A stretch of DNA of 64,000 bases from Rhizobium deserti (GTDB lineage Bacteria > Pseudomonadota > Alphaproteobacteria > Rhizobiales > Rhizobiaceae). The stretch covers positions 1 to 64,000 of the forward strand of contig NZ_SMTL01000001.1 in the NCBI RefSeq assembly GCF_004358025.1, in the 5' to 3' direction. The notes under the pieces were generated by a model. That model did not search any database and had not been told where the DNA came from. It worked only from the letters and a program-made list of their open reading frames with translations. Within the stretch, counting starts at the first letter, position 1; each line of letters starts with the position of its first letter. Positions 1 to 8,113 of this stretch are shown here, piece after piece. A program made the position numbers and the translations under genes.

Positions 1-45
1 CTCGATCCGCTGCAGATCACGCTCGCTCATCGCTATCAATCCCAT
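1..45 (-). CDS. ISNCY family transposase, N-terminal fragment at window edge
   Basis: The minus strand from position 45 encodes the start MGLIAMSERDLQRIE, which I recognise as the N terminus of rhizobial ISNCY-family transposases; an alternative ATG lies at position 30. Only 15 codons are inside the window, so intactness and the catalytic residues cannot be judged. The assignment rests on recognition of this short N terminus plus the repeat-bearing end beside it. Confidence 0.5.
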   Translation of the reverse strand, partial: MGLIAMSERDLQRIE

Positions 46-127
46 CTGCTCGTCTCCGCGTTGCCTAACGCGGGGAGTGTGACACTCTAACTTTGCAGAA
101 ACAGGACATTTTAACTTTGCGGCTACA
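1..127 (-). mobile_element. Right edge of an ISNCY-type insertion sequence (partial)
   Basis: The first 45 bases read on the minus strand as the beginning of an ISNCY-family transposase. The bases up to about 127 look like the element's terminal region. They carry two related copies of a CTAACTTTGC/TTAACTTTGC motif (near 87-96 and 111-120), the spaced repeat usually found at the ends of such elements. The other end lies outside the window, so inverted repeats and target duplication cannot be checked. The end at 127 is estimated from where the repeat-rich sequence stops. Its position just past the MBL hydrolase suggests insertion into the intergenic space without breaking that gene. Confidence 0.55.
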
Positions 128-214
128 GACTAAGATCACATAAGATAGATTATGGAACATAGCTATATGCCAGGACTCCCAGCCGCTTATGGTTTGATCC
201 TGCTGAACAACGTC

Positions 215-1045
215 CTAAAGCTCGTCCTGCCGAAGCTCCAGCTCGAATGCCAGCCCGTCATAGGCAGGCTCTACATTTGCCGGCGTCTCCGCCATCACCG
301 TTTCATAGTCCAACGGGATATGCATATGCGTCAGGATGGCGCGCTTCGGGGCCAGCCGCGAAATCCAATCCAGAGACTGCTCCATCGACAGATGGCTGGG
401 ATGATACCGGTACTGCAGCGTATCGATGATCAGCACATCCAGCCCATCGAGCCGGTTGACGGTCTCAAGGGGAAAGTCGCTGACATCTGTGCAATAGGCC
501 ACGTTGCCGATCCTGAAGCCGAGCGACTGGATTTCACCATGCTGCTGCCTGTGCGGAAAAAGCCGTATGGCGCCGCCTAGGCCGTCGATGGTGATCGCAT
601 CATCCATGCTTTCGATCAGGATCGGCTTGACGATCGGCGGATAGTTCCCGCCGACCGGCGTTTCCAGGCAGTAGCCGAAACCCTGCCGGATCCGTTCCAT
701 AGTGGCGGCATCCGCGTAGATCGGAATGCGGTGATGCTGGAGAATGAAATAGCCGCGCAGGTCGTCTATGCCATGCAGATGATCCGCATGCGCATGGGTA
801 TAAAGGACGGCATCCACGCGCGGCACTTGTGCCGCAATCATCTGGGCTCGGAAATCCGGACCGGTGTCGACCACGACGACAGTGCGGCCGCCATCCGGAG
901 CGATCTGTTCCACCATGAAGGATGCACGGCTGCGGCGGTTTTTCGGGTTGTTGGGATCGCAGGCACCCCAGTCGCCGTTCAGCCTCGGCACGCCCGGTGA
1001 CGATGCGCAGCCAAGAATGGTAAAACGGCGTCGATAGGCAGCCAC
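215..1045 (-). CDS. MBL-fold metal-dependent hydrolase (PhnP-like)
   Basis: A 276-residue metallo-beta-lactamase-fold protein. The metal-binding motif THAHADH lies at residues 83-89, with H84, H86, D88 and H89 as ligands, and the N terminus has the GCASSPGVPR stretch typical of PhnP-type phosphodiesterases. The family hydrolyses cyclic or linear phosphodiesters in the cytoplasm; the true substrate here is unknown because no phn genes are nearby. It starts 3 nt after the tatD stop and is the last gene of the metG-tatD-MBL run, so it is probably co-transcribed. This metG-tatD-MBL order is common in rhizobia. The gene appears intact, with an insertion-sequence edge about 90 bp beyond its stop. 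Confidence 0.85.
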   Translation of the reverse strand: MAAYRRRFTILGCASSPGVPRLNGDWGACDPNNPKNRRSRASFMVEQIAPDGGRTVVVVDTGPDFRAQMIAAQVPRVDAVLYTHAHADHLHGIDDLRGYFILQHHRIPIYADAATMERIRQGFGYCLETPVGGNYPPIVKPILIESMDDAITIDGLGGAIRLFPHRQQHGEIQSLGFRIGNVAYCTDVSDFPLETVNRLDGLDVLIIDTLQYRYHPSHLSMEQSLDWISRLAPKRAILTHMHIPLDYETVMAETPANVEPAYDGLAFELELRQDEL

Positions 1046-1048
1046 CGG

Positions 1049-1831
1049 CTATAACCTCGGCATGCGTGAGAAGATGCGAAACGCATTCTCTGTGGTGATC
1101 CTGGCCATGTCTTCATAGCTTACGCCGTGGCATTCAGCGAGAACCTCTGCCGTGTTGACGACATAAGAAGGTTCGTTGCGCTTGCCCCGCCAACGCTTCG
1201 GTGCGAGATAAGGCGCATCGGTTTCAACCAGCAGACGCTCCAGCGGAACGGTTTTTGCAATAGCCCGCAGCTCTTCCGATTTCGGGAAGGTCAGTATACC
1301 GGAAAAAGAAACATAGCCCCCAAGCGCGACGCCGGTGCTGGCAAGCTCCTGGCCGGACGAAAAGCAATGGAGAATGAAGGGGAAGCTCCCCTTCCCGCTT
1401 TCCTCCCTCAGGATCTGCGCCATGTCTTCGTCGGCGTTGCGGCTGTGGATGACCAGCGGCAAGCCCGTTTCGCGTGCTGCTGCAATATGGCGGATCAAGC
1501 CCGTCTTCTGGTCGTCCGGCGTCTGGGTATCATAGAGATAATCAAGCCCGGCCTCGCCGATGGCGACGATCTTCTCGTGCTGGTTGGCAAGCCGCACAAG
1601 GTCCTCGGCCTCTATATCCAGCTCTTCGCCAGCATTGTTGGGATGCGTGCCGACCGAGCAGAAGACCGACGGATAGTTCTGCGTAATCTCCAGCAGCCCG
1701 TCCAGTTTGCGCACCCGGGTCGAGATCGTTACCATCTGGGCAACCCCAGCCGCATGGGCGCGCCCGACTATGGCATCGCGTTCCTCGGCGAAATCGGCAA
1801 AATCCAGATGGCAATGGGTATCGATCAGCAT
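1049..1831 (-). CDS. tatD: TatD family metal-dependent deoxyribonuclease
   Basis: A 260-residue TIM-barrel hydrolase of the TatD/YcfH family, at the usual family length. The metal ligands are visible: HCH at residues 6-8 (DTHCHLD), a mid-protein Glu in the GEAGLDY motif, and an Asp in ETDAPYLAPKRWRGKRNEP near residue 203. TatD enzymes are 3'-5' exonucleases or DNases linked to DNA turnover and oxidative damage. The gene starts 8 nt downstream of the metG stop and ends 3 nt before the MBL hydrolase, which implies one transcript. Nothing is unusual about it. Confidence 0.92.
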   Translation of the reverse strand: MLIDTHCHLDFADFAEERDAIVGRAHAAGVAQMVTISTRVRKLDGLLEITQNYPSVFCSVGTHPNNAGEELDIEAEDLVRLANQHEKIVAIGEAGLDYLYDTQTPDDQKTGLIRHIAAARETGLPLVIHSRNADEDMAQILREESGKGSFPFILHCFSSGQELASTGVALGGYVSFSGILTFPKSEELRAIAKTVPLERLLVETDAPYLAPKRWRGKRNEPSYVVNTAEVLAECHGVSYEDMARITTENAFRIFSRMPRL

Positions 1832-1839
1832 GGAAGATC

Positions 1840-3396
1840 CTAGGCGCCGGCTTCCGGCGCGACATAGCGCGGGAAGACCGGCTTCGGCGCCTCAAGCGGT
1901 GTGCCCGCCTTCAGGCGTCCGGCGTCACCAAGCGCTGCAAAGTCACGCGCATCCGGGCCTGCCGCTACTAGGTCCAGCAGCTTGGCGGAGGATTCCGGCA
2001 TGAAAGGCTGCAGAAGGATGGCGATCTGACGCACCACTTCGGCCGTGACGTAGAGCACCGTTCCCATCCGCTCCGGATCGGTCTTCTTCAGCGCCCATGG
2101 TTCCTGGCCGGCGAAATAACGGTCGGTTTCCGAGACGACGGCGATGATCGCGGCCAGCGCCTTGTGGAGCATCTGCTTGCCCATTTCCTCGCGGCAGATG
2201 GCAATCAGCGCGTCGGCGGACGCCAGCATCTCGCGGTCCGCCTCGTTGAATTCGCCGGGCGTTGGGATCTGCCCGTCGCAGTTCTTGACGATCATCGACA
2301 GCGAGCGGCTGGCGAGATTGCCGATACCGTTTGCAAGGTCTGCATTGATGCGGATGCCGATTGCATCCTCGCTGCAGAACCCGTCCTGGCCGAAGGAGAT
2401 TTCGCGCAACAGGAAATAGCGGATCGGGTCGAGCCCGAAGTGCTCGATCAATTCGAAAGGATCAAGCACATTGCCGAGCGATTTCGACATTTTCTCACCG
2501 CCCTTGGCCAGCACGAAGCCGTGCGCGTAGACGCGTTTGGGCAAGGGCAGATTGGCCGACATCAGGAAGGCGGGCCAATAGACCGCGTGGAAGCGGATGA
2601 TATCCTTGCCGATGATATGGGCGTCGGCCGGCCAGTATTTCGCCCGCGGCCCCTGCGGGTCGGTAAGATAGCCGGTGGCGGTGACATAATTGGTCAGTGC
2701 GTCAACCCAGACATACATGACATGATCTGGATCGTCCGGTACCTTGATACCCCAGTCAAAGGTCGTGCGGGATATGGAGAGATCGCGCAGTCCGGATTTG
2801 ACGAAGGACATTACCTCGTTGCGGCGCTCGGCCGGACCGACGAAATCCGGGTTTTCCTCGTAGAGCTTCAGCAGCCGGTCCTGATAAGCCGAGAGCCTGA
2901 AGAAATAGCTCGATTCTTCGACCCATTCGACCGGCGTTCCCTGCGGCCCGTAACGGGTGCCGTCGCGCACTTCGGTCTCGTCCTCGGCGTAATAAGCCTC
3001 GTCCCGCACCGAATACCAGCCTGCATAGCTGTCCTTGTAGATATCGCCACTCTCCGCCATCCGGTTCCAGATGGCTTGCGAGGCCTCGTGATGGCGAAGC
3101 TCGGTAGTCCGGATGAAATCATCGTTGGAGGCGTTCAGCAGCCGGCCCATCTGGCGAAACTCGGCCGAATTGCGCTCGGCCAAGGCTTCGGGCGTTATAC
3201 CCTCGGCGCGTGCCGTCTGCTGCATCTTCTGCCCGTGCTCGTCAGTGCCGGTGAGGAAAAACACGTCCTTGCCGTCCAGCCGCTGAAAACGCGCCATGGC
3301 ATCCGTCGCAATCAATTCGTAGGCATGACCAATATGCGGCTTGCCGTTCGGATATGAGATCGCGGTAGTGATATAGAAAGGTGTCTTATCGGACAT
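1840..3396 (-). CDS. metG: Methionyl-tRNA synthetase
   Basis: A 518-residue class I aminoacyl-tRNA synthetase that charges tRNA-Met. The HIGH motif (PHIGH) is at residues 20-24 and the KMSKS motif is near residue 302 ([10 protein letters not shown]). The length fits the short rhizobial form without the C-terminal dimerisation/EMAP domain. It is followed within 10 nt by tatD. A roughly 100-nt gap separates its start from the holB stop, so it either continues the upstream operon or has its own promoter there. Essential and intact. Confidence 0.97.
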   Translation of the reverse strand: MSDKTPFYITTAISYPNGKPHIGHAYELIATDAMARFQRLDGKDVFFLTGTDEHGQKMQQTARAEGITPEALAERNSAEFRQMGRLLNASNDDFIRTTELRHHEASQAIWNRMAESGDIYKDSYAGWYSVRDEAYYAEDETEVRDGTRYGPQGTPVEWVEESSYFFRLSAYQDRLLKLYEENPDFVGPAERRNEVMSFVKSGLRDLSISRTTFDWGIKVPDDPDHVMYVWVDALTNYVTATGYLTDPQGPRAKYWPADAHIIGKDIIRFHAVYWPAFLMSANLPLPKRVYAHGFVLAKGGEKMSKSLGNVLDPFELIEHFGLDPIRYFLLREISFGQDGFCSEDAIGIRINADLANGIGNLASRSLSMIVKNCDGQIPTPGEFNEADREMLASADALIAICREEMGKQMLHKALAAIIAVVSETDRYFAGQEPWALKKTDPERMGTVLYVTAEVVRQIAILLQPFMPESSAKLLDLVAAGPDARDFAALGDAGRLKAGTPLEAPKPVFPRYVAPEAGA

Positions 3397-3496
3397 GGAA
3401 GCACTCGGGCACTGAACTTGTTCATGCCGCTCTTAACGTATGTCAGGCGGATGCGAAACCCAAACTTCCAGCTCGCATCACGGAAAGACCGTTGCT

Positions 3497-4525
3497 CTAT
3501 CGCGCAGAGTCGAGGATGGACAGGATCGTCTGCTTGCGGTCGAGATTGTAGGCCTGCGCGGTCGCAACCTTTTCGGCAATATCGCTCACCAGCTTTGCCT
3601 GTCGGTCCGCGGTGTGAAGATCGCCGGCCAGTGCGGCGTGGCGTGCCCGGCCTGTCAGATGATCACTGAGGTGATCAAGGAAGAAGCCAAAAATGACCTC
3701 GCTATCCTTGCCCGAGAGAACGTCTGCCAGCCTGTGCATGGCCTTGCGGGCTTTCGGCCCTTCGGAGGCGATGACCTCATCAAAGGCGGCAATGATTTCG
3801 GTGCCGCCGTAGTTCAGAAGTTTGAGCGCCTGCGATACGCTGCCCTTCGACAAGCCGAGAACCATTTCCTCTGTCTTGCCGCCATCGAGCGGCAGGCCGA
3901 GGAAGGATAACGCGGAGGACAGATCCTTATCGCCAAGCGGTGACAGCTTGAGGGCTTGGCAGCGCGAACGGATCGTCGGGAGAAGCTTGCCGGGCGCATG
4001 CGACAGAACCAGGAACATGGCGCGGCGCGGCGGCTCCTCGAGCAATTTCAAAATGGCATTGGCGGCGTTGCGATTGAGATCGTCGGCCGGATCGATGATG
4101 ACGATCCGCCAATTACCGGTACCTGAGGTTTGCGAAAAGAAATGCCCTGCCCTTCGCACCTCGTCGATGGTGATCGCGGATTTCACCTTGCCGGTCTTTT
4201 CATCGGTCGGACGCGCGAGATGCAACAGGTTATGGGACGCGCCGGAAGCGATCTGCCGGGAAATCGGAGACGCAGGATCAGGATCATCCAGAGTGGCCGG
4301 AGCATCGGTAGGCTCGGGATAGGACAGTACGTGATGGGCGAAACGGAAGGCCAAGGTAGCCTTGCCTATGCCTTGCGGCCCTTCGATAAGGATGGCGTGA
4401 TGGCTCTTGCCAGAGCGGTAGCTTCGGGCCAGAAACTCTTCGGCGGCGTGGTGGCCGAAGAGTTTGGGATTGCGCGCGGGAGCTAGGGCGCCTTCCAGAA
4501 CATGTGCATCCTGCTGGTCGCTCAT
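3497..4525 (-). CDS. holB: DNA polymerase III subunit delta prime
   Basis: A 342-residue AAA+ clamp-loader subunit. The P-loop ([15 protein letters not shown]) is near residues 47-60. The delta-prime signature around [14 protein letters not shown] and the following SxC-type sensor (SRCQ) are present. In the clamp loader it helps open the beta clamp at the replication fork. Its ATG overlaps the tmk stop by 4 nt (ATGA), so the two are translationally coupled, as in most proteobacteria with a tmk-holB pair. The N-terminal extension [17 protein letters not shown] is of the kind seen in rhizobial homologues. Confidence 0.94.
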   Translation of the reverse strand: MSDQQDAHVLEGALAPARNPKLFGHHAAEEFLARSYRSGKSHHAILIEGPQGIGKATLAFRFAHHVLSYPEPTDAPATLDDPDPASPISRQIASGASHNLLHLARPTDEKTGKVKSAITIDEVRRAGHFFSQTSGTGNWRIVIIDPADDLNRNAANAILKLLEEPPRRAMFLVLSHAPGKLLPTIRSRCQALKLSPLGDKDLSSALSFLGLPLDGGKTEEMVLGLSKGSVSQALKLLNYGGTEIIAAFDEVIASEGPKARKAMHRLADVLSGKDSEVIFGFFLDHLSDHLTGRARHAALAGDLHTADRQAKLVSDIAEKVATAQAYNLDRKQTILSILDSAR

Positions 4526-5220
4526 CCTACCGTTTCCGCACGGTTGGGCTCGCTCAAGGCAAGCCGACGCGTCAGCGGCTCCACCAGCGCCGCGATGTCG
4601 TCGGCAATGGCGTCTTGCAAACGATCTCCATCCACCACGCGACAGCGTTCCGGCTCGGCGGCTGCGATTTCCAGATAGGCCTCACGCCTTTTCTCGTGGG
4701 TTTCGATTTCTTCGCGCTCGAAACGATCCGGTGGCGCGTTCGCAGCGCGCTGCCGCGCCCTTTGCAGGCCTGTTTCCGCCGGCAGGTCAAGGATGATGGT
4801 GCAGTCTGGGACCACGCCGTTGAGCGCAACCCGCTGGAGCGCCTCAATCAGTTCCGGCTCCAGATTGCCGGTCACTCCCTGATAAACACGCGAAGAATCC
4901 ACAAAGCGGTCGCACAAAACAATTGCACCGCTTTCCAAAGCCGGCCGTATCACCTCTTCGACATGATCGTTTCGGGCGGCGGCAAATAAAATGGCTTCCA
5001 TGCGGGTTCCAAACCTCTCCGCCGCACCGGACAGAAGAACATGCCGAACCGCCTCGGCGCCCGGGGATCCCCCAGGTTCGCGTGTCACCAGCACATCATA
5101 TCCCCGACGTCGAAGCTGGTCCGCTAGCCGACGTATCTGGGTGGATTTACCTGCGCCCTCCCCGCCTTCGAACGTTATGAACAATCCGGACTGATTTGCC
5201 ACGCGTGTTTCCGCACTCAT
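4522..5220 (-). CDS. tmk: Thymidylate kinase
   Basis: A 232-residue dTMP kinase that makes dTDP for DNA synthesis. The P-loop GGEGAGKST is near residues 19-27, followed by a TREPGG motif that binds dTMP and the catalytic DR pair in LCDRFVDSS. It overlaps holB by 4 nt and starts 46 nt after the upstream carboxypeptidase gene, so it sits in the middle of the minus-strand cluster rlpA-dac-tmk-holB. Length and motifs are normal. Confidence 0.96.
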   Translation of the reverse strand: MSAETRVANQSGLFITFEGGEGAGKSTQIRRLADQLRRRGYDVLVTREPGGSPGAEAVRHVLLSGAAERFGTRMEAILFAAARNDHVEEVIRPALESGAIVLCDRFVDSSRVYQGVTGNLEPELIEALQRVALNGVVPDCTIILDLPAETGLQRARQRAANAPPDRFEREEIETHEKRREAYLEIAAAEPERCRVVDGDRLQDAIADDIAALVEPLTRRLALSEPNRAETVG

Positions 5221-5266
5221 TTCGAAAGAGGATTATACTGTATATCGAGATAGTGCGAAACATGCC

Positions 5267-6433
5267 CTAGAGCCAGAAGAACATCAGTTCCATGAGCGCA
5301 TCGGTGGCCTGACTGACGAGGCCGCCCTTTCCCACGGTCGCGGAAGCTACAAGCGGCACCTCCCGTACCACACGTTCTCCCGAGGATATGCGTAGCACGC
5401 CGACATCCTGACCCTGACTGACCGGCGCTCGCAAGGGCCAGCGATAGACGATCCGCCCGGAAAGGCGCTCGGGGTTGTTGGTCGGCAGGTAGATATCGAC
5501 GGGCTCCTTGGCCACCAGATCGACATGGGTGGCGCTGCCGCCATAGACACTCGCCTGGCCGATGGGCGCCCCCTGAATGAAGAGAAGCCTCGTTTGGAAG
5601 GCAGAAAGCCCCCACTCCAAGGCTTTGCGGGCCTCCTCAGACCTTTCTTTGTCGCTGGCAAGCCCGGCCATGGCCAGGAACAGCCGGGTCCCTTGCCGTT
5701 CGACAGAGGCAACCAGGGCAAAGCCCGAGCCTTCGGCAAAGCCCGCACCGAGGCCGTCAACACCGATGTTGAGGCCAAGCAACGGGTTCTTGTTGCGCTG
5801 TAAGATCTTGTTCCACTGGAAATCGGGCTGTGCGTAGAACGGGTAATATTCCGGATATTCCCGATGAATATGACGCGCCAGTTCCACCATGTCGCGAACG
5901 GTGCTCCGGCTTTCGGCGCTTGGCAGACCGGTCGCGTTGCCGAAGACGGAGCGGCTCAGGCCAAGATCCTTGGCGCGCGCGCTCAGGCGGGATGCGAACT
6001 CGCCTTCGGTCCGCGAAATACCTTCAGCCAGAACGATACAGGCATCATTGGCGTTCTGGATAACCACGCCCTTGACCAGATCATCGACCCGCATCTGCGA
6101 CTTGAGCACGGCGAACATGGTCGTGGTGCCGGATGGCGCACCGCCGGTGCGCCAGGCATTTTCGCTGACGGAGTACATGGTTTCAGGAGTGATCTCCCCG
6201 CGTTTGATCGCGCTGAAGACCAGTTCCATTGTCATCAGCTTCGCAAGCGACGCGGGAGGAAATGCCTGGTTTTCGTTGGAAGCAAGCAAGACCGTGCCAG
6301 TCTTTGCTTCCACCATGTAGATCTGCTTGGCCTTGGTCGCAAAGGCTGGTGCGGCCTCTTCGGCCCAGGCTGTTCCGCAAAGCGATAGAACTGGCAAGAC
6401 AGCCAGGCAGACCAGTAGCGGAAGGCGATGCAT
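5267..6433 (-). CDS. D-alanyl-D-alanine carboxypeptidase, PBP5/6-like, with altered active-site motifs
   Basis: A 388-residue S11-family penicillin-binding protein. The start at 6433 is chosen because it gives a clean signal peptide (MHRLPLLVCLAVLPVLSLCG, cleavage after AWA). The nucleophile tetrad SLAK is at residues 62-65. Two other hallmark motifs are altered: the SxN motif reads NAN at 127-129, and the KTG box reads GAG at 229-231 inside VDGLGAGF. The C-terminal PBP5_C beta domain and an end that resembles a membrane anchor are present. The family trims the terminal D-Ala of peptidoglycan stem peptides in the periplasm. The altered motifs raise doubt about normal carboxypeptidase activity. 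Its neighbour RlpA is also a cell-wall enzyme. Confidence 0.85.
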   Translation of the reverse strand: MHRLPLLVCLAVLPVLSLCGTAWAEEAAPAFATKAKQIYMVEAKTGTVLLASNENQAFPPASLAKLMTMELVFSAIKRGEITPETMYSVSENAWRTGGAPSGTTTMFAVLKSQMRVDDLVKGVVIQNANDACIVLAEGISRTEGEFASRLSARAKDLGLSRSVFGNATGLPSAESRSTVRDMVELARHIHREYPEYYPFYAQPDFQWNKILQRNKNPLLGLNIGVDGLGAGFAEGSGFALVASVERQGTRLFLAMAGLASDKERSEEARKALEWGLSAFQTRLLFIQGAPIGQASVYGGSATHVDLVAKEPVDIYLPTNNPERLSGRIVYRWPLRAPVSQGQDVGVLRISSGERVVREVPLVASATVGKGGLVSQATDALMELMFFWL

Positions 6434-6500
6434 CGTGACCCCAGAAGCGTTCAGAACCACTGCGTAGCAGCGTAAACGCTGCGCCGCAACGCAGTCATTC

Positions 6501-7616
6501 TCAACGGGACGGCTTTTGCGCCGGTGCGGGGTCTTGAAGCAACATATTGCCGAACATCACCTGCGGCTGAACACCCTTTGGGGGTGCAATATAGGCAGTC
6601 TCGGTGGACGAAGCCGGCTGCACCACTGCCGGCCGAACCTGAGCCTGCTGGGCACGCGGCTGTGTCAACTGCTGGGCCGGAGCTGGCGCCAGCGCAGCCA
6701 TAGCCCGCTGTTGAACCGGAGGACGCGTCGCCGTTGCGACCGGGCGGTCAGCTGTGCGAGGTGCCGCTGCAGGCATCGGCGCTGATGAAGCTTGAGTGGT
6801 AGAAGCCTCAAAACCGCGCTGCGATGCTTCCTGCGGCTTCGACGTGCGGGTCGTCGCAACTGCCGGAGCCGGCAGCCTCAAACCGTAGGCCTGCAACTGA
6901 TCGCCAAGCGGCTCGTTCGATGCGACCATGACACCGGTTGCGATTTGGCCATCTGGATTGAACGACGGCAGGCGATCGCCCTTGCGGATATACGAGGCCA
7001 TCAGGAAGGGCGCATCCTGACCGTCCATACGGGCGCGACCGACATATTGCACATTGACCTTGGCCGTGCCGGTTCTCTTGATGTCGAGAAGCTCGGCCGT
7101 CTTGCTCGACACATCGAGAATGCGACCTTCATGATAAGGCCCACGATCGTTGACGCGCACAATCACGGACGAACCGTTTTGAAGATTGGTGACCCGGGCA
7201 TAACTGGGCAGCGGGAAAGTCGGATGCGCGGCGGTCAGGCTGGCCGAGTCGTAGACTTCGCCATTGGCGGTGTAGCGGCCATGGAAGGCGGAACCATACC
7301 AGGACGCCAACCCGCTCCTGTTGTAGTCGGGATCTTCTTTCGGAATGTAGGTCTTTCCCCGCACCTGGTAGGGCTGACCGACCATGAAGCGGCCGCCGCC
7401 TTTCGGCACGGGCTGCCCCTCACTGACGACGCGCGGGCTGGCTTTGACGCCATATTCTTTTTCGGAGAAATATTCCTTGCTACGGATGTTCTTTTTTGGA
7501 GGTGCCTGGCTCGTCGTGGCACAAGATGCCATGGCCGCGCACACAACCGTTACCCCAAGCAATCTCGCACCCAGCGAAATCGTGCCGCCACTCACAAACA
7601 AAATCGTCCGCCCCAT
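6501..7616 (-). CDS. rlpA: Septal ring lytic transglycosylase RlpA-like lipoprotein
   Basis: A 371-residue protein. An N-terminal signal ends in a lipobox-like MASC (Cys32). A double-psi beta-barrel of the RlpA type follows at about residues 100-190, with the motifs ASWYGSAFHG, VRVNDRGPY and LDVSSKTAELL. The last 150 residues are rich in Ala, Pro and Gln with no recognisable SPOR domain, unlike the E. coli and Pseudomonas proteins, so septal targeting by SPOR is not expected. RlpA proteins cleave denuded glycan strands during cell separation. It heads the cluster with the carboxypeptidase, 67 nt upstream of it, preceded by an AT-rich region likely to hold the promoter. Confidence 0.88.
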   Translation of the reverse strand: MGRTILFVSGGTISLGARLLGVTVVCAAMASCATTSQAPPKKNIRSKEYFSEKEYGVKASPRVVSEGQPVPKGGGRFMVGQPYQVRGKTYIPKEDPDYNRSGLASWYGSAFHGRYTANGEVYDSASLTAAHPTFPLPSYARVTNLQNGSSVIVRVNDRGPYHEGRILDVSSKTAELLDIKRTGTAKVNVQYVGRARMDGQDAPFLMASYIRKGDRLPSFNPDGQIATGVMVASNEPLGDQLQAYGLRLPAPAVATTRTSKPQEASQRGFEASTTQASSAPMPAAAPRTADRPVATATRPPVQQRAMAALAPAPAQQLTQPRAQQAQVRPAVVQPASSTETAYIAPPKGVQPQVMFGNMLLQDPAPAQKPSR

Positions 7617-7891
7617 GCTGCTTTTCTGAAACGGAATTGAGCAACCGCCCTAGCACTTACCGTTACAGGCATTGAACCGATCGAGGCACCTCGTATGCCG
7701 AAATCGACGCTTTGCATTTTTGCTTTCTTCGTGGCGAAAATGCGAACGATAACTGTAGAGTACTTAAAGTTTTATCTTGTATGGTTAATAGTAAGTTAAC
7801 GTACCGAAGTCCACTATTATGCCCGACGATAATATATTGGCTCTAATACTTCTGGATTACTGAGACTCAAAGCACGTTTTGCGCGTAGACG
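7617..7891. other. AT-rich intergenic region upstream of rlpA
   Basis: About 275 bases of lower GC than the surroundings. I see no convincing gene. It lies upstream of rlpA on the minus strand and most likely holds the rlpA promoter. Confidence 0.5.
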
Positions 7892-8113
7892 CTAGAGCTC
7901 ATCTTCGTCCGAATAGAATACAGCTATCTCAGGTGAGCATTTCTTGAGCTCCCATGCCTGTCGAGATCCTGCTACTTCCGCCAGCAGGCGATCGGAGAAC
8001 GATGGCGCTAGCGCCGCCACTCCGGTTGGAGCAACAAGTTGGTCACGGCAACACCGGCTAATCAGTCTATAGCAGCCAAAGGCAGCCAGTGCCGGGCTGC
8101 CTTTGAGGATCAT
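7892..8113 (-). CDS. Small hypothetical ORF overlapping the chemoreceptor stop codon
   Basis: A 73-codon frame whose ATG overlaps the chemoreceptor stop by 1 nt (TGATG), an arrangement that allows translational coupling. The product has a Cys/Arg-containing middle and an acidic C terminus (YSDEDEL). No family is recognised and I see no clear ribosome binding site. The junction favours a real gene; the unusual composition argues against. It may be a chance frame. Confidence 0.25.
   Translation of the reverse strand: MILKGSPALAAFGCYRLISRCCRDQLVAPTGVAALAPSFSDRLLAEVAGSRQAWELKKCSPEIAVFYSDEDEL

Noticed and set aside
2164-3357. 397-codon plus-strand frame in metG
   Set aside because: Antisense to metG with its HIGH and KMSKS motifs; no domain of its own.
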